From Irineochytrium annulatum (lineage: Eukaryota > Chytridiomycota > Chytridiomycetes > Chytridiales > Chytridiaceae): a stretch of 64,000 nt of DNA. The notes beneath the pieces are model-generated. The model saw nothing but the letters and a program-made list of their open reading frames with translations, had not been told where the DNA came from and did no database searches. Made by a program: the position numbers and the translations under genes. The stretch is taken from positions 62,001 through 126,000 of the forward strand of contig JADGJL010000003.1 in assembly GCA_027600665.1 (NCBI GenBank), written 5' to 3'. Below, one piece after another: positions 44,854 to 54,457 of this stretch; positions within the stretch are counted from its first letter, which is position 1; every line of letters starts with the position of its first letter.

Positions 44854-44904
44854 CCTGTTTGTCCTTTTGCCTCGAAAAAATCAAGGCGCAATATTTTTTT
44901 TAAA

Positions 44905-44968
44905 TGACATGTCAAACGATTGACATGTCAAACCTTTGACATTATAATTCGATTTGTAAGCGTTTCCT
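44905..44968 (+). promoter_or_regulatory. promoter, twin operators and cre-like site of the fructan operon
   Basis: A consensus promoter, TTGACA (44920-44925), 17 bp, TATAAT (44943-44948), is overlapped by two perfect TGACATGTCA palindromes (44905-44914 and 44921-44930), 16 bp apart, with a third half-site TTTGACAT. TGTAAGCGTTTCCT (44955-44968), close to the CcpA cre consensus, lies around the expected start of transcription. The layout suggests LacI-type repression plus carbon catabolite repression. Confidence 0.8.
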
Positions 44969-44998
44969 TTTAAACTACTGATCGGGGGCCATAACAAG

Positions 44999-46327
44999 AT
45001 GAAAAGAGAACAGAGATGGATGATGAAATTATCGGTATTGTCTTTGATTATGATGCTTGTATTGTCAGCATGTGGAAGTAAAGCAGCGACGGAGTCCAAC
45101 TCCTCCTCAGAGGGGAGCAGCAGTGAGAGTGTCAAAATCACCTTGCTCAATTCCAAGTCGGAAATTAACAGTCAGCTGGAGCAAGCGGCTAAAGACTTCC
45201 ATGCCGAAAATCCAAATGTCACACTAGAAATTGTACCTGTAGGCAGTGGACAGTCTCCGTTTGAAAAAGCGTCTGCTTTGTATGCTTCCGGCAGTCCTAC
45301 AACGATGATGATGCTGGATACAGGGGATGTCGAGAAATTCAAGGATCGTGTTCTGGATCTCACATCCGAGTCTTGGATGAAGGACGCTGTGGAGAATAGC
45401 ACAGCGGCTACGACGTTTGATGGCAAAAATTATGCCTTCCCGTTCTCTATTGAAGGATATGGATTCATCTATAACCAGAATGTTTTGGATCAGGCAGTAG
45501 GTGGAACATTTGATCCAAAGTCTGTACAGACCACTGCACAGCTTGATGAGCTGTTCCAAAAGATCGCTGCTACTGGAAAATCACCTTTGATTGTATCTCC
45601 GATGGATTGGTCGCTTGGTGCGCATTATCTGGGGCTTGCATATGGTGGGCAGTCCCCGGACCGTGCGAAGGTGGATCAATTCATAACTGATCTGAAGGCA
45701 GGTCAAGTGGACCTTGCTTCCAACGCCGTGTTTAATGGCTTGTTAGATACATTTGATCTGATGAAAACCTACAATATTGACAAGGCTTCTCCCCTGTCCG
45801 GAACTTATGAACGTGGACCTGAGGTGCTTGGCAAGGGTGAGGTTGGCATCTGGTTCCAGGGCAACTGGGCATGGCCGCAAATTTCAAGCTTTGATACAGC
45901 AGATGGAAAATACGGCTTCCTGCCAGTACCTGTGAGCAATAATGCGGGTGATTTCGGTAATACGCAAATCTCTGCTGCCGTATCCAAACGAATATTGTTG
46001 GATAAGGAAAAGAGCACACCAGCACAACAGGAAGCTGCGAAGAAATTTTTGGAGTGGATTGTTTATAACGAAAAGGGTCAGGATTTCCTGGTGAATCAAG
46101 CCAGTATTATTCCGGCATTCAGCAACATTACACTGGAGCCGACCGATCCGCTTGGCAAGTCCATTAGTGAATACATCAAGGCAGGCAAAATCGAGGAATC
46201 AATGAGTACACTCCCTGCGGATCACTGGTCCAAACTGGGTGCGTCCATGCAGAAATACTTAGCTGACGTCATTGACCGTGCCGGACTTGCGAGCGAAATT
46301 CAGGCATACTGGAGCAACGTGAAATAA
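44999..46327 (+). CDS. sugar-binding lipoprotein of ABC importer
   Basis: 442 residues. The lipobox LSAC (Cys near 25) is followed by a Ser/Glu-rich linker and a CUT1-type binding protein; GEVGIWFQGNWAWPQI is a typical ligand-pocket segment. By context with the GH32 enzyme at 48234 it binds sucrose or fructo-oligosaccharides. First gene of the operon after the LacI-controlled promoter. Confidence 0.9.
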   Translation: MKREQRWMMKLSVLSLIMMLVLSACGSKAATESNSSSEGSSSESVKITLLNSKSEINSQLEQAAKDFHAENPNVTLEIVPVGSGQSPFEKASALYASGSPTTMMMLDTGDVEKFKDRVLDLTSESWMKDAVENSTAATTFDGKNYAFPFSIEGYGFIYNQNVLDQAVGGTFDPKSVQTTAQLDELFQKIAATGKSPLIVSPMDWSLGAHYLGLAYGGQSPDRAKVDQFITDLKAGQVDLASNAVFNGLLDTFDLMKTYNIDKASPLSGTYERGPEVLGKGEVGIWFQGNWAWPQISSFDTADGKYGFLPVPVSNNAGDFGNTQISAAVSKRILLDKEKSTPAQQEAAKKFLEWIVYNEKGQDFLVNQASIIPAFSNITLEPTDPLGKSISEYIKAGKIEESMSTLPADHWSKLGASMQKYLADVIDRAGLASEIQAYWSNVK

Positions 46328-46479
46328 AGGATAAAGGAATTAATTTTAGCCCTGAGCAGCACATAGAGAGAGACTTGCGGTAAGCCGGAGATGATGAATG
46401 TACAGCTTGCACACGAGGTTTGTTCGTTGTTTCCGGCACAACCGTTAGGCTAATTATTTGGATAGAGTGGAGGTTGACA

Positions 46480-47364
46480 ATGCTGACCGAAAAAGGATTA
46501 TGGACACGTCTGCGAACCCGCCTGATCTTTACTGGCCCGACATTATTTGCGTTTGCTACAGTGATGATTATTCCATTTCTGTATGGTATTTATTTGACGT
46601 TTACGAACTGGGATGGCATTGCCATCGATCAAAACTTTGTTGGCTGGGATAATTATATTGGTGTGTTCAAGGACACCGTGTTCTGGAAATCATTCGGGAT
46701 GACGCTGGAGTACGTATTTATTACCGTTGTGCTCACCAATGCGGTTGCTTTCCTGCTCGCTTACGCGGTAACCCGGGGAATGAAGGCGCAGGGCTGGTTT
46801 CGGGCCGGATTTTTCCTGCCGAATCTGGTGGGTGGAATCGTGCTTGGTTTCATCTGGCAGTTTATTTTTAATCAGGTACTCGTCTTTGCAGGACAAAAAA
46901 TGAACCTCACTCTGTTTTCCACCTCCTGGCTGGCTGACCCGGACAAAGCTTTCTGGGCACTCATTGTGGTGACTGTTTGGCAGTATGCCGGCTATATGAT
47001 GGTTATCTACATTGCAGGACTGATGAATGTGCCGAAGGATGTTATGGAAGCAGCCAGCATAGATGGGGCAAGTAATCGCAAAATGTTGGCGCGCATTGTA
47101 TTGCCGCTGATGGTTCCTTCGTTTATTGTCTGCATCTTTTTGTCACTGCAACGGGGTTTCATGGTGTATGATCTGAACGTCTCCCTGACCAGTGGCGGGC
47201 CCTTCAAGAGCACCGAGATGGTATCCATGCATGTCTATGAGCAGGCCTTTCTTGCTCGTGACTACGGATTGGGGCAGGCAGAAGCCTTTGTGCTGTTTAT
47301 CCTTGTAGCGGCCATTACACTGCTCCAGGTTTATTTCAGCAAAAAACTGGAGGTCGAGGCATGA
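46480..47364 (+). CDS. sugar ABC transporter permease (MalF/MsmF-type)
   Basis: 294 residues, six helices, EAA-type loop DVMEAASIDGASNRKMLARIVLPLM. ATG 46480 with GTGGAGG upstream is preferred over in-frame ATG 46420. It overlaps the next permease by 4 nt. No ATPase gene is in the operon, so a shared MsmX-type ATPase is expected elsewhere. A 150-bp gap before it contains no other gene. Confidence 0.9.
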   Translation: MLTEKGLWTRLRTRLIFTGPTLFAFATVMIIPFLYGIYLTFTNWDGIAIDQNFVGWDNYIGVFKDTVFWKSFGMTLEYVFITVVLTNAVAFLLAYAVTRGMKAQGWFRAGFFLPNLVGGIVLGFIWQFIFNQVLVFAGQKMNLTLFSTSWLADPDKAFWALIVVTVWQYAGYMMVIYIAGLMNVPKDVMEAASIDGASNRKMLARIVLPLMVPSFIVCIFLSLQRGFMVYDLNVSLTSGGPFKSTEMVSMHVYEQAFLARDYGLGQAEAFVLFILVAAITLLQVYFSKKLEVEA

Positions 47365-48191
47365 TGGCTGGACAATCGCGGATTCTTAACTGGATCAAGT
47401 TTAGTGCATTAATCGTTGTAATGATTTTGTTTGTATTTCCGTTTGTACTTCTCATCGTCAATTCGTTCAAGGCTAACCAGGCAATTACTTCCGATCCGCT
47501 AGGGTTACCAAGCTCCTTTCAATTCGATAATTATGTCAATGCGTTTGACAAAATGGGATATGTATCCGCCTTCAGCAATTCGTTGCTCATAACCATTGCA
47601 GGTGTATTACTGATTGCTCTTTTTGCGGCGATGACAGCCCATTACTTTGTTCGTCACAATAGCAAGGTGAACCAGTATCTCTTTTTCCTGATGGTAGCTG
47701 CGATGATTATTCCGTTTCAGGCTATTATGATTCCGCTGGTTAAAATATACGGCTCGCTCAGCCTGCTGGATAACAAGTGGTCGCTGATCTACATGTATAT
47801 TGGCTTTGGCAGTCCGCTCGCCGTATTTATCTATCATGGCTTTATCAAAAGTATTCCCCTGGAGCTTGAAGAGGCGGCTCTAATGGATGGCTGCGGCAGA
47901 GTGCAAACCTTTTTTCGAATCGTACTGCCGGTGTTACTGCCAACAACCGTAACGATTAGCGTGCTGAATGTATTGTGGATATGGAATGATTTTCTGCTGC
48001 CATCCCTGGTGCTGACATCATCCGAGCAGCGTACGCTGCCGCTGTCCACGTTTTATTTTTATGGGACATACACAGTTGATTACGGTCCATTGATGGCTGG
48101 TCTGGTCTTGACCCTGCTGCCAGTACTGATCGTGTATCTGTTTGCGCAGAAGTACATTATTCAGGGGGTCATGCAAGGGGCTATCAAATAA
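47361..48191 (+). CDS. sugar ABC transporter permease (MalG/MsmG-type)
   Basis: 276 residues, six helices, EAA-type loop ELEEAALMDGCGRVQTFFRIVLPVL and the family ending VMQGAIK. It pairs with the permease at 46480, with which it overlaps (ATGA). The GH32 gene follows after 42 nt, so uptake and cleavage of the sugar are encoded together. Confidence 0.92.
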   Translation: MMAGQSRILNWIKFSALIVVMILFVFPFVLLIVNSFKANQAITSDPLGLPSSFQFDNYVNAFDKMGYVSAFSNSLLITIAGVLLIALFAAMTAHYFVRHNSKVNQYLFFLMVAAMIIPFQAIMIPLVKIYGSLSLLDNKWSLIYMYIGFGSPLAVFIYHGFIKSIPLELEEAALMDGCGRVQTFFRIVLPVLLPTTVTISVLNVLWIWNDFLLPSLVLTSSEQRTLPLSTFYFYGTYTVDYGPLMAGLVLTLLPVLIVYLFAQKYIIQGVMQGAIK

Positions 48192-48233
48192 GTTCAGTTG
48201 GGTGATATAGAGAGAGACAGGAGTGAAGGACAT

Positions 48234-49796
48234 ATGAACCAGGAACGACACGAGAAACAGGAAATAGACACAAGGCAAGAGACAGACCTTGGACTGACGA
48301 GTGCTTCGGCTCACACGAAGGAGAGTTATACACTCGCCCGGGCCAACGCATATATCAAGGAACATCGGCACCAGGTTGATCCAACCTATCGAATGGCCTA
48401 TCATTTGATGCCAGAAGTGGGCTGGATGAATGATCCCAACGGCTTCATATACTTCGGTGGGATGTATCATATGTTCTATCAGCATTATCCCTACGAACCG
48501 GTATGGGGGCCGATGCACTGGGGCCATGCGGTGAGCCGTGATTTGGTTACGTGGTCTTATCTACCTGTTGCACTGGCACCCGATCAGAGCTACGACAGTG
48601 GAGGCTGTTTCTCTGGAAGTGCAATCGTGCAGGATGGCAAGTTGGTGCTGATGTACACGGGGCATGTGGTGACTGGACCCGACAAGGATAACGATTACTT
48701 GCAGACACAGAATATCGCTGTCTCGGAGAATGGAATTGATTTTGTCAAAAGCGCAATGAATCCGGTCATTCGGCTGGATCAAATCCCAGAGCATACCAGT
48801 CCGAAGGACTTCCGTGATCCGAAAGTGTTTGAACGAAACGGTGTGTACTATTGCGTCCTTGGATCGAATGATGCTGCGGGCAAAGGTGTCATTCTGTTAT
48901 ACCGTTCAGTGGACTTGCGGGATTGGAGTTATGTTAACATTATGGCCCAGAGTGACGGGACGCTTGGCGACAATTGGGAATGTCCCGATCTGTTCACACT
49001 GGATGGCCGAGATGTGCTGATCATGTCTCCGCAGCGTATGCCTGCTCAGGGAGATAACTATCGCAACTTGCATTCAACCGTTTATATGATGGGAACGCTG
49101 GATGAAGACCAAGGTGTACTGAAATACGAGGAGTACGTTCCGCTGGACTGTGGCTTCGACTTTTACGCACCTCAGACGATGGAGGATGCACAGGGACGAC
49201 GAATCATGGTGGCTTGGATGGATACGTGGGAAACGGAAATTCCGACACAAAAGTCTCATGCCTGGGCTGGAGCGATGACTCTGCCGAGACAGCTAATTCG
49301 TAGAGGAGACCGATTGATATTCCAGCCGCTTCCCGAACTTATACAGTACAGGTCGGATGGCAACGAACAGTACGGTATACAACTAAATGGTGATGAACAT
49401 GATCTTGATCTTGGAATCAGCGGAGACCGTTACGAAATGTATGCTGTATTCGAAGCGGAACAGGCACGACAATTCGGATTGAAGCTGCGCACGGGTGAGG
49501 ATGAAGAAACCGTGATTTCCTATGATGTGCAGCAGCGTCGTCTATGCTTAAATCGCGAGCGAGCCGGACAAGGGCCGGGGGGAGAACGTGCTGCGACCGT
49601 GGAACTGCTTGACGGGAAACTGGAGCTTCATATTTTTATGGATGTCAGCTCCATTGAGGTGTTCATTCAGCAGGGAGAGCAGGTAATGACAGGACGGATA
49701 TATCCTGGGCCGAACTCAACAGGTATTAAGGCTTTCGCGTCCGGAACGTGTACATTGACCGAACTTCGCAAATGGGATATACGAATTCCTCGATAA
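48234..49796 (+). CDS. GH32 beta-fructosidase (cytoplasmic)
   Basis: 520 residues. GWMNDPNG near residue 62 carries the catalytic Asp nucleophile, FRDPKVF the transition-state Asp, and WECPDLF the acid/base Glu, all in the order of GH32. A C-terminal beta-sandwich (about 385-520) completes the family fold. No signal peptide, so it hydrolyses imported sucrose or fructo-oligosaccharides inside the cell. ATG 48234 has GAAGGA upstream. Because uptake is by ABC transport, the substrate is probably not phosphorylated, unlike PTS-linked sucrose-6-phosphate hydrolases. Confidence 0.93.
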   Translation: MNQERHEKQEIDTRQETDLGLTSASAHTKESYTLARANAYIKEHRHQVDPTYRMAYHLMPEVGWMNDPNGFIYFGGMYHMFYQHYPYEPVWGPMHWGHAVSRDLVTWSYLPVALAPDQSYDSGGCFSGSAIVQDGKLVLMYTGHVVTGPDKDNDYLQTQNIAVSENGIDFVKSAMNPVIRLDQIPEHTSPKDFRDPKVFERNGVYYCVLGSNDAAGKGVILLYRSVDLRDWSYVNIMAQSDGTLGDNWECPDLFTLDGRDVLIMSPQRMPAQGDNYRNLHSTVYMMGTLDEDQGVLKYEEYVPLDCGFDFYAPQTMEDAQGRRIMVAWMDTWETEIPTQKSHAWAGAMTLPRQLIRRGDRLIFQPLPELIQYRSDGNEQYGIQLNGDEHDLDLGISGDRYEMYAVFEAEQARQFGLKLRTGEDEETVISYDVQQRRLCLNRERAGQGPGGERAATVELLDGKLELHIFMDVSSIEVFIQQGEQVMTGRIYPGPNSTGIKAFASGTCTLTELRKWDIRIPR

Positions 49797-49816
49797 ATTG
49801 TTTCTAAAATTCAGCC

Positions 49817-49848
49817 TTGACCTTGAAGTATACTTCAAGGTTTATTCT
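49817..49848 (+). promoter_or_regulatory. MerR-type promoter with 20-bp operator dyad
   Basis: TTGACC (49817-49822) and a TATTCT -10-like box (49843-49848) are set 20 bp apart, the over-long spacing typical of MerR-activated promoters. Between and over them lies a perfect palindrome, CCTTGAAGTA/TACTTCAAGG (49821-49840). The MerR-family gene is the second gene downstream, so autoregulation is likely. Confidence 0.8.
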
Positions 49849-49876
49849 GGTTTTATCAACAATGTTTGGAGGATGA

Positions 49877-51373
49877 ATGATGAAACTAATGGAATGGATA
49901 CTGGTACTTGTAACGATTGGCGCAGCGTTGTGTATACCTATGTACTCAAAGCGTCGGAAACTTGCGGCAGGAATGTCGGCTGCCTTGATATTAGCATTGC
50001 TGCTTCACGGTATCTTAGATTCGTTTCGCGTGATGCTGCTGCCAACGTATCTTGTTGCAGGCATAATCTTCATCGTATTAATCATTAAGGTAGTGAAAGA
50101 GTATCGTAACAGAGTCACTGGACATTTTGCAGAGAAGCAGAAACCAAGATGGCGTTCTTGGCTTCAACTCACGCTGGTTGCGATGCTGGCGCTGGTCTCT
50201 GGCGTTGGCTCGGGACTGCTCACTTGGTATTTTCCAGCATTTACGATTCCTGATCCTACGGGGCAGTTTGCGATCGGTACATTTTCGCAACAATTGGTGG
50301 ATGAAACCCGTGAAGAGACGTTTACTCCCGAAAACGGGGACAAACGGGAACTGATGATTAACGTGTGGTATCCAGTGAACCCGGAGGATGCAAAGGGAAT
50401 AACTCCTGAATCTTACCCGTCTGAACTTGGAGAAGCCATCAGTCTGGTATTTGGTATCCCGCCCAAGGTGTTCAGCTACCTTGATACTATTCCGACACAT
50501 GTGGTTAAAGGCGCAGCCATATCAGACGCAAGCCCTTCTTATCCGGTGGTGCTGTTCTCTCCCGGTGTCCGTTCTGCCCGTTTCCAGAGCATGACTGCTG
50601 TCGAGGAACTGGTCAGCCATGGCTATATTGTTGTTGGTATGGATCATCCGTATACCTCAGCTCGCGTTACCTTCCCCGATGGGCGTAAAGTGTCTTATGA
50701 AGCCGGACCTGAATTTGCAACGTCAGAAGAACTGTATCAATATAATGTGGAGGGAGTAGGCATTCGTGCAGCGGATGCACGATTTGTACTCGACACGCTT
50801 GAACAGTGGAATCTGAATGATCCCAATCAGGTGTTGGAAGGCAAGCTTGACCTGAATCATACAGGCATTATGGGGCACTCTTATGGCGGGGCTACAACAG
50901 CCGAAGCACTCGCACAGGATGAACGTTTACGTGCAGGACTCAGTTTGGAAGGCGGCTTCTGGGGCAGCGTCTCCAAGACGGCATTAAAACAACCCTTTAT
51001 GTACATCATGTCTAGCGAAACGGCTAAAAGCTTCGATCCGAATGCTACATCCAAAGATAACGTGTTCTACCCTGAGTTTGAGCCGGATTTGGACCATGTG
51101 ATGACAAGCAGTCTGAATGATACCTATTATCTGACGGTGGAGAATTTCTTCCATCAAAGCTTTACGGATATTTCATTGATTTCACCGAAACTATTTGCCA
51201 GAGGCATGACGCCAGAACATAATGTGGATATAACAAGATCCTATGCGCTCGCATTCTTTGACCGGTATCTCAAAGGGGAGGAGCAGCCGTTATTGCAAGG
51301 CCCTGCATCTCAATTTCCTGAGGTCACTTACGATGCCAAATATACCAAGATACGTAACGAACAAGCACAATAA
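49877..51373 (+). CDS. membrane-anchored alpha/beta hydrolase (PAF-acetylhydrolase-like)
   Basis: 498 residues. Four hydrophobic helices (about 5-120) precede an extracytoplasmic alpha/beta hydrolase domain: VVLFSPGVRS, DHPYTSARV, the nucleophile elbow GHSYGG and a late acid/His region. The layout resembles platelet-activating-factor acetylhydrolase-like esterases. A second ATG one codon later fits the GGAGG spacing slightly better. It is transcribed from the MerR-type promoter at 49817 with the regulator at 51400. It may detoxify or sense an ester or lipid; substrate unknown. Confidence 0.8.
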   Translation: MMKLMEWILVLVTIGAALCIPMYSKRRKLAAGMSAALILALLLHGILDSFRVMLLPTYLVAGIIFIVLIIKVVKEYRNRVTGHFAEKQKPRWRSWLQLTLVAMLALVSGVGSGLLTWYFPAFTIPDPTGQFAIGTFSQQLVDETREETFTPENGDKRELMINVWYPVNPEDAKGITPESYPSELGEAISLVFGIPPKVFSYLDTIPTHVVKGAAISDASPSYPVVLFSPGVRSARFQSMTAVEELVSHGYIVVGMDHPYTSARVTFPDGRKVSYEAGPEFATSEELYQYNVEGVGIRAADARFVLDTLEQWNLNDPNQVLEGKLDLNHTGIMGHSYGGATTAEALAQDERLRAGLSLEGGFWGSVSKTALKQPFMYIMSSETAKSFDPNATSKDNVFYPEFEPDLDHVMTSSLNDTYYLTVENFFHQSFTDISLISPKLFARGMTPEHNVDITRSYALAFFDRYLKGEEQPLLQGPASQFPEVTYDAKYTKIRNEQAQ

Positions 51374-51399
51374 GTCTGCAGAAGGGTGGAGGGGTAGGC

Positions 51400-51801
51400 A
51401 TGGAAACCATGACAAGAGGAATGTTGGCCAAGCGTACCGGTGTGAGTATGGCAACCCTCCGTTACTACGAGGATAGTGGTATTCTGCCTGCTCCCCGTCG
51501 TTCCTCCAACGGATACCGGGTGTATACCGAGGATTATCTGGTCAAAATTAAGTTCATTAAGGATGCCCAGTTGCTGGGTTACTCCTTAAAGGAGATACAA
51601 GAGACCCTGCAACTGCTTAGCCAGGAAGACATGGAAAAGGATACGTTAAAAACACTCGTCCGTGACCGAATCGCTGATATTCAGAAGCATATTGAGCATC
51701 TGGAAGAGATGCAGATTCATCTGGCTAGACTGTTGCATACACCAGAGGACGATATCGACAATTATATTCAATCGTTCAGGGTGCAAAAGAAAGAGTTATA
51801 A
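51400..51801 (+). CDS. MerR-family regulator
   Basis: 133 residues. The N-terminal HTH (MLAKRTGVSMATLRYYEDSGILPAPRR, then NGYRVYTEDYL) is the MerR hallmark, followed by a long coiled-coil helix (about 80-120). No Cys pair is seen, so it is not a typical metal sensor; it resembles the AdhR/YhdM-type small-molecule or aldehyde-responsive group. It should act on the dyad at 49821-49840 and control its own operon. Confidence 0.92.
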   Translation: METMTRGMLAKRTGVSMATLRYYEDSGILPAPRRSSNGYRVYTEDYLVKIKFIKDAQLLGYSLKEIQETLQLLSQEDMEKDTLKTLVRDRIADIQKHIEHLEEMQIHLARLLHTPEDDIDNYIQSFRVQKKEL

Positions 51802-51806
51802 ACTGT

Positions 51807-51870
51807 AAAACCTCGGACAAAGAGCGCCTTAAGATGTACTTCGGGCACGCTCTGTTCGAGGTTTATTTTA
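51807..51870. terminator. terminator after the MerR gene
   Basis: AACCTCG...AAGAGCG pairs with CGCTCT...CGAGGTT, ending in TTTATTTTAT. It separates the MerR gene from the convergent aspartoacylase-like gene. Confidence 0.8.
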
Positions 51871-51891
51871 TCTCTATCTTAATGGTCTTAA

Positions 51892-52569
51892 TCATGACAT
51901 GCCCGCTTCACGCAGAAAATGGTGCACAATCTCCGTCTGATACTTGATACGGGTCGCGCGCTTCAGACTCCAGCAGGTCTCCACGGTAACAGAACGGGCT
52001 TGTAGTACTCTTGAAGCCGCTGTACGGGCAGATCCCGGCAATTCATGCTGCTTCAGGTTAAAATGACGATCACGAATGGCAATCGACCGATTCATCCGTT
52101 CAATAACTTTCCTGCAAGCTGGAATGGTGCGACTGCCGGGATTGGTGATCAACGTCTGTCCAAGCACTCGGGAACTCAGTTGAGACAGGCCATTGGCTTC
52201 ATGCAGATCAAGCCACCAATCGGCCCAATGTTCACGCGCCAACCGAAAAACTGCCGCAGCGAGCGGATGCTTGGCCTTGCCTGACATACGGCGTGGAAAC
52301 GTACGATTCAGATCTGGCTTGCCTCTGATTTTCTTGGCGTAGGCTTGCTGGTTCACACGTGGCACGATAATTAACAGCCCTCGCCGAATGCTGTGGCGAC
52401 CAGTCGCACAATCATCTGCGAGTTTTTGCGCAGCAGCCATGCTCGCCGTTTCGTTCCCGTGAACCCCGGATGTAATAAACATTACCGGTCCCGGCATCAT
52501 GCCACGTACGATGAAATAGGGAGTGGCGTGTACACTGGATGCTGCAAGGACATGTTTGGTCACAAGCAT
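51892..52569 (-). CDS. aspartoacylase/AstE-like zinc hydrolase
   Basis: 225 residues. GVHGNETAS (zinc-binding His and Glu), DLNRTFP and WWLDLHEA follow the M14-related succinylglutamate desuccinylase/aspartoacylase pattern. Enzymes of this group cleave N-acyl amino acids. GGAGGT lies 8 nt upstream of the ATG. It is the last gene of a leftward run beginning with an ABC-2 transporter at 55230. At 225 residues it is shorter than AstE (about 320), so the C-terminal domain may be missing. Confidence 0.82.
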   Translation of the reverse strand: MLVTKHVLAASSVHATPYFIVRGMMPGPVMFITSGVHGNETASMAAAQKLADDCATGRHSIRRGLLIIVPRVNQQAYAKKIRGKPDLNRTFPRRMSGKAKHPLAAAVFRLAREHWADWWLDLHEANGLSQLSSRVLGQTLITNPGSRTIPACRKVIERMNRSIAIRDRHFNLKQHELPGSARTAASRVLQARSVTVETCWSLKRATRIKYQTEIVHHFLREAGMS

Positions 52570-52665
52570 GACGCTTCACCTCCATTAGTACAGTACGCCA
52601 TGTCCCTCTTTCATGTAACGGCGTAAGAACAGGTCTTCATCCTATTTCATCACAAAATGGGCCAA

Positions 52666-53640
52666 CTAATACACCCGGTGGATGATATCTTCGAAGTCGG
52701 GTTCCTTCATCTCCACATCTTCAATCTCACCCCATTGTTCAAGTTGCTTCAGAATGTCCATCGTTCTCCATTCCTTCCGGTTAACTTCCACAGTGACAAT
52801 CTGCCCTTCCACTGCTGTGATCTGAATGGGGGACGGTATGATATCAGGCATAAGAAATGAACCCCGATACGTAACTCGGATAAGTGTCGGCAGACCGATA
52901 GTGTCACGCAGAGAAGGGATCGAGCCGTCATATGTAAGCTGACCATGGTTGATCACCATGACCCGGCTGCATAACTGTTCGATGTCGTCCATGTCATGGG
53001 TGGTCAGCAAAATCGTTTTGCCAAACTCCTCATTTAATGTACGTAGAAATTGGCGTATGTTCCGTTTGGCGTTCACATCCAGTCCAATCGTGGGTTCATC
53101 GAGAAAAAGCAGTTCGGGATCATGCAGCATGGAAGCTGCGAGATCCGCACGCATGCGTTGTCCAAGCGAGAGCTTACGGACAGGCGTGGCCCAGAACGAT
53201 TCAAGGTCCAGCAGCTCGGCGAACTGGGACAGCCGTTTCTTTTTGTCTTCGGTCCGGACGCCGTACATCTCGGCCAGAATATCATATGAATCTTTCACAG
53301 GCAGATCCCACCAGAGCTGGCTGCGCTGGCCAAATACAACGCCGAGTCTACCCACGGTTCTGCGCCTGTCCAGATGCGGGTTCATACCGTCAAGCCTTAC
53401 CTCGCCCGAGGTGGGGTGCAGGATACCTGTCAGCATTTTGATCGTTGTAGATTTGCCGGCCCCGTTTGGACCGATGTAACCTACAAACTCACCTGGGCCG
53501 ATATCAAAACTGATATCGCATACTGCTTCCTTGGACACAGTCTCACGTGAAAATAATGTACGTAATCCGGAGAAACGTCCTTCGCGAATAACAGGAGTTT
53601 TGAATTCCTTTTGCAGATGTCGTGCTGTGATCATGTTCAT
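52666..53640 (-). CDS. ABC transporter ATPase (ABC-2 type)
   Basis: 324 residues. Walker A GPNGAGKST, signature LSLGQRMRADL, Walker B LLFLDEPTIGLD and H-loop TTHD are intact; a C-terminal domain of about 90 residues follows (about 235-324). AAGGAGG precedes the ATG. It probably energises the two permeases encoded just upstream (53657, 54454). Substrate unknown; related systems export lipids, antibiotics or peptides. Confidence 0.9.
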   Translation of the reverse strand: MNMITARHLQKEFKTPVIREGRFSGLRTLFSRETVSKEAVCDISFDIGPGEFVGYIGPNGAGKSTTIKMLTGILHPTSGEVRLDGMNPHLDRRRTVGRLGVVFGQRSQLWWDLPVKDSYDILAEMYGVRTEDKKKRLSQFAELLDLESFWATPVRKLSLGQRMRADLAASMLHDPELLFLDEPTIGLDVNAKRNIRQFLRTLNEEFGKTILLTTHDMDDIEQLCSRVMVINHGQLTYDGSIPSLRDTIGLPTLIRVTYRGSFLMPDIIPSPIQITAVEGQIVTVEVNRKEWRTMDILKQLEQWGEIEDVEMKEPDFEDIIHRVY

Positions 53641-53656
53641 AATTCTTTTCGCCTCC

Positions 53657-54457
53657 TTAGCTACCTGTACTTTGATATTTGGTCAAGCCGAATTGCCAGA
53701 AACGCAGACTTGCAGCCAAGCTCAGTACGGCAACCGCCGCAACAACAATAAGAATCCACGCTCCTCCTTCACCCCGCAGTAGATAGAGTGATGGGATATA
53801 GTTGACGAACCCTACGGGAATCACCGTTAGCAGAATGCCAGACATCCATTTGGGATATAACGTTAGCGGATATTGGGCAGCCGTTCGTGCTGCATCTTCA
53901 GTAATCGTCTGTAATTCCTCGATGCGTGTGGTCCAGAATCCGAGTGTGGCAGTCGCGAGTCCGATAGAAAAGAGAATGACTGCTCCCGTCAGAATAATGA
54001 GCAGGGAGAAGGGAATGGCGATCCAGCCGATCTGTCCGCTGTGCATCATGCCTGCCAAAGACCAGCAGAGAATGAATCCGCCTTGCAGGACTTCTCCAGC
54101 CATGATGCGGAAGTTTTGCGGCAGCAGTGCCAGCAATACGGGCATGGGACGTGTTAACAGCTGATCAAGCTCACCATTAACCAGATATTTTTCCAGATGA
54201 TGCACCTCATTGCCGAATGTCCGATACAGTGTTTTGGATAACGTCATGATCGCAAAGAGATAACCGATCTCATGGAGGGACCAGCCCTTAATTGCACCGA
54301 ATCGGTGCAGTACAAGAGCAACCATCAGGAACTCGGAGATCTGAATTAAAGCGGCCAGTACGGACGCCATGATGAAATTGAACTTGTATTGCATCCGGCT
54401 GCGGATGCTTGTTCGAATGAGCATTTTATATAAATGGAACCAGGAAGTTCGCTTCAT
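53657..54457 (-). CDS. ABC-2 family permease (ABC2_membrane_6-like)
   Basis: 266 residues with about six membrane helices; the N-terminus SIRSRMQYKFNFIMASVLAALIQ and the segment LDQLLTRPMPVLL are typical of the paired permeases of this family. It overlaps the upstream permease by 4 nt. It works with the ATPase at 52666 and its partner at 54454. Confidence 0.85.
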   Translation of the reverse strand: MKRTSWFHLYKMLIRTSIRSRMQYKFNFIMASVLAALIQISEFLMVALVLHRFGAIKGWSLHEIGYLFAIMTLSKTLYRTFGNEVHHLEKYLVNGELDQLLTRPMPVLLALLPQNFRIMAGEVLQGGFILCWSLAGMMHSGQIGWIAIPFSLLIILTGAVILFSIGLATATLGFWTTRIEELQTITEDAARTAAQYPLTLYPKWMSGILLTVIPVGFVNYIPSLYLLRGEGGAWILIVVAAVAVLSLAASLRFWQFGLTKYQSTGS

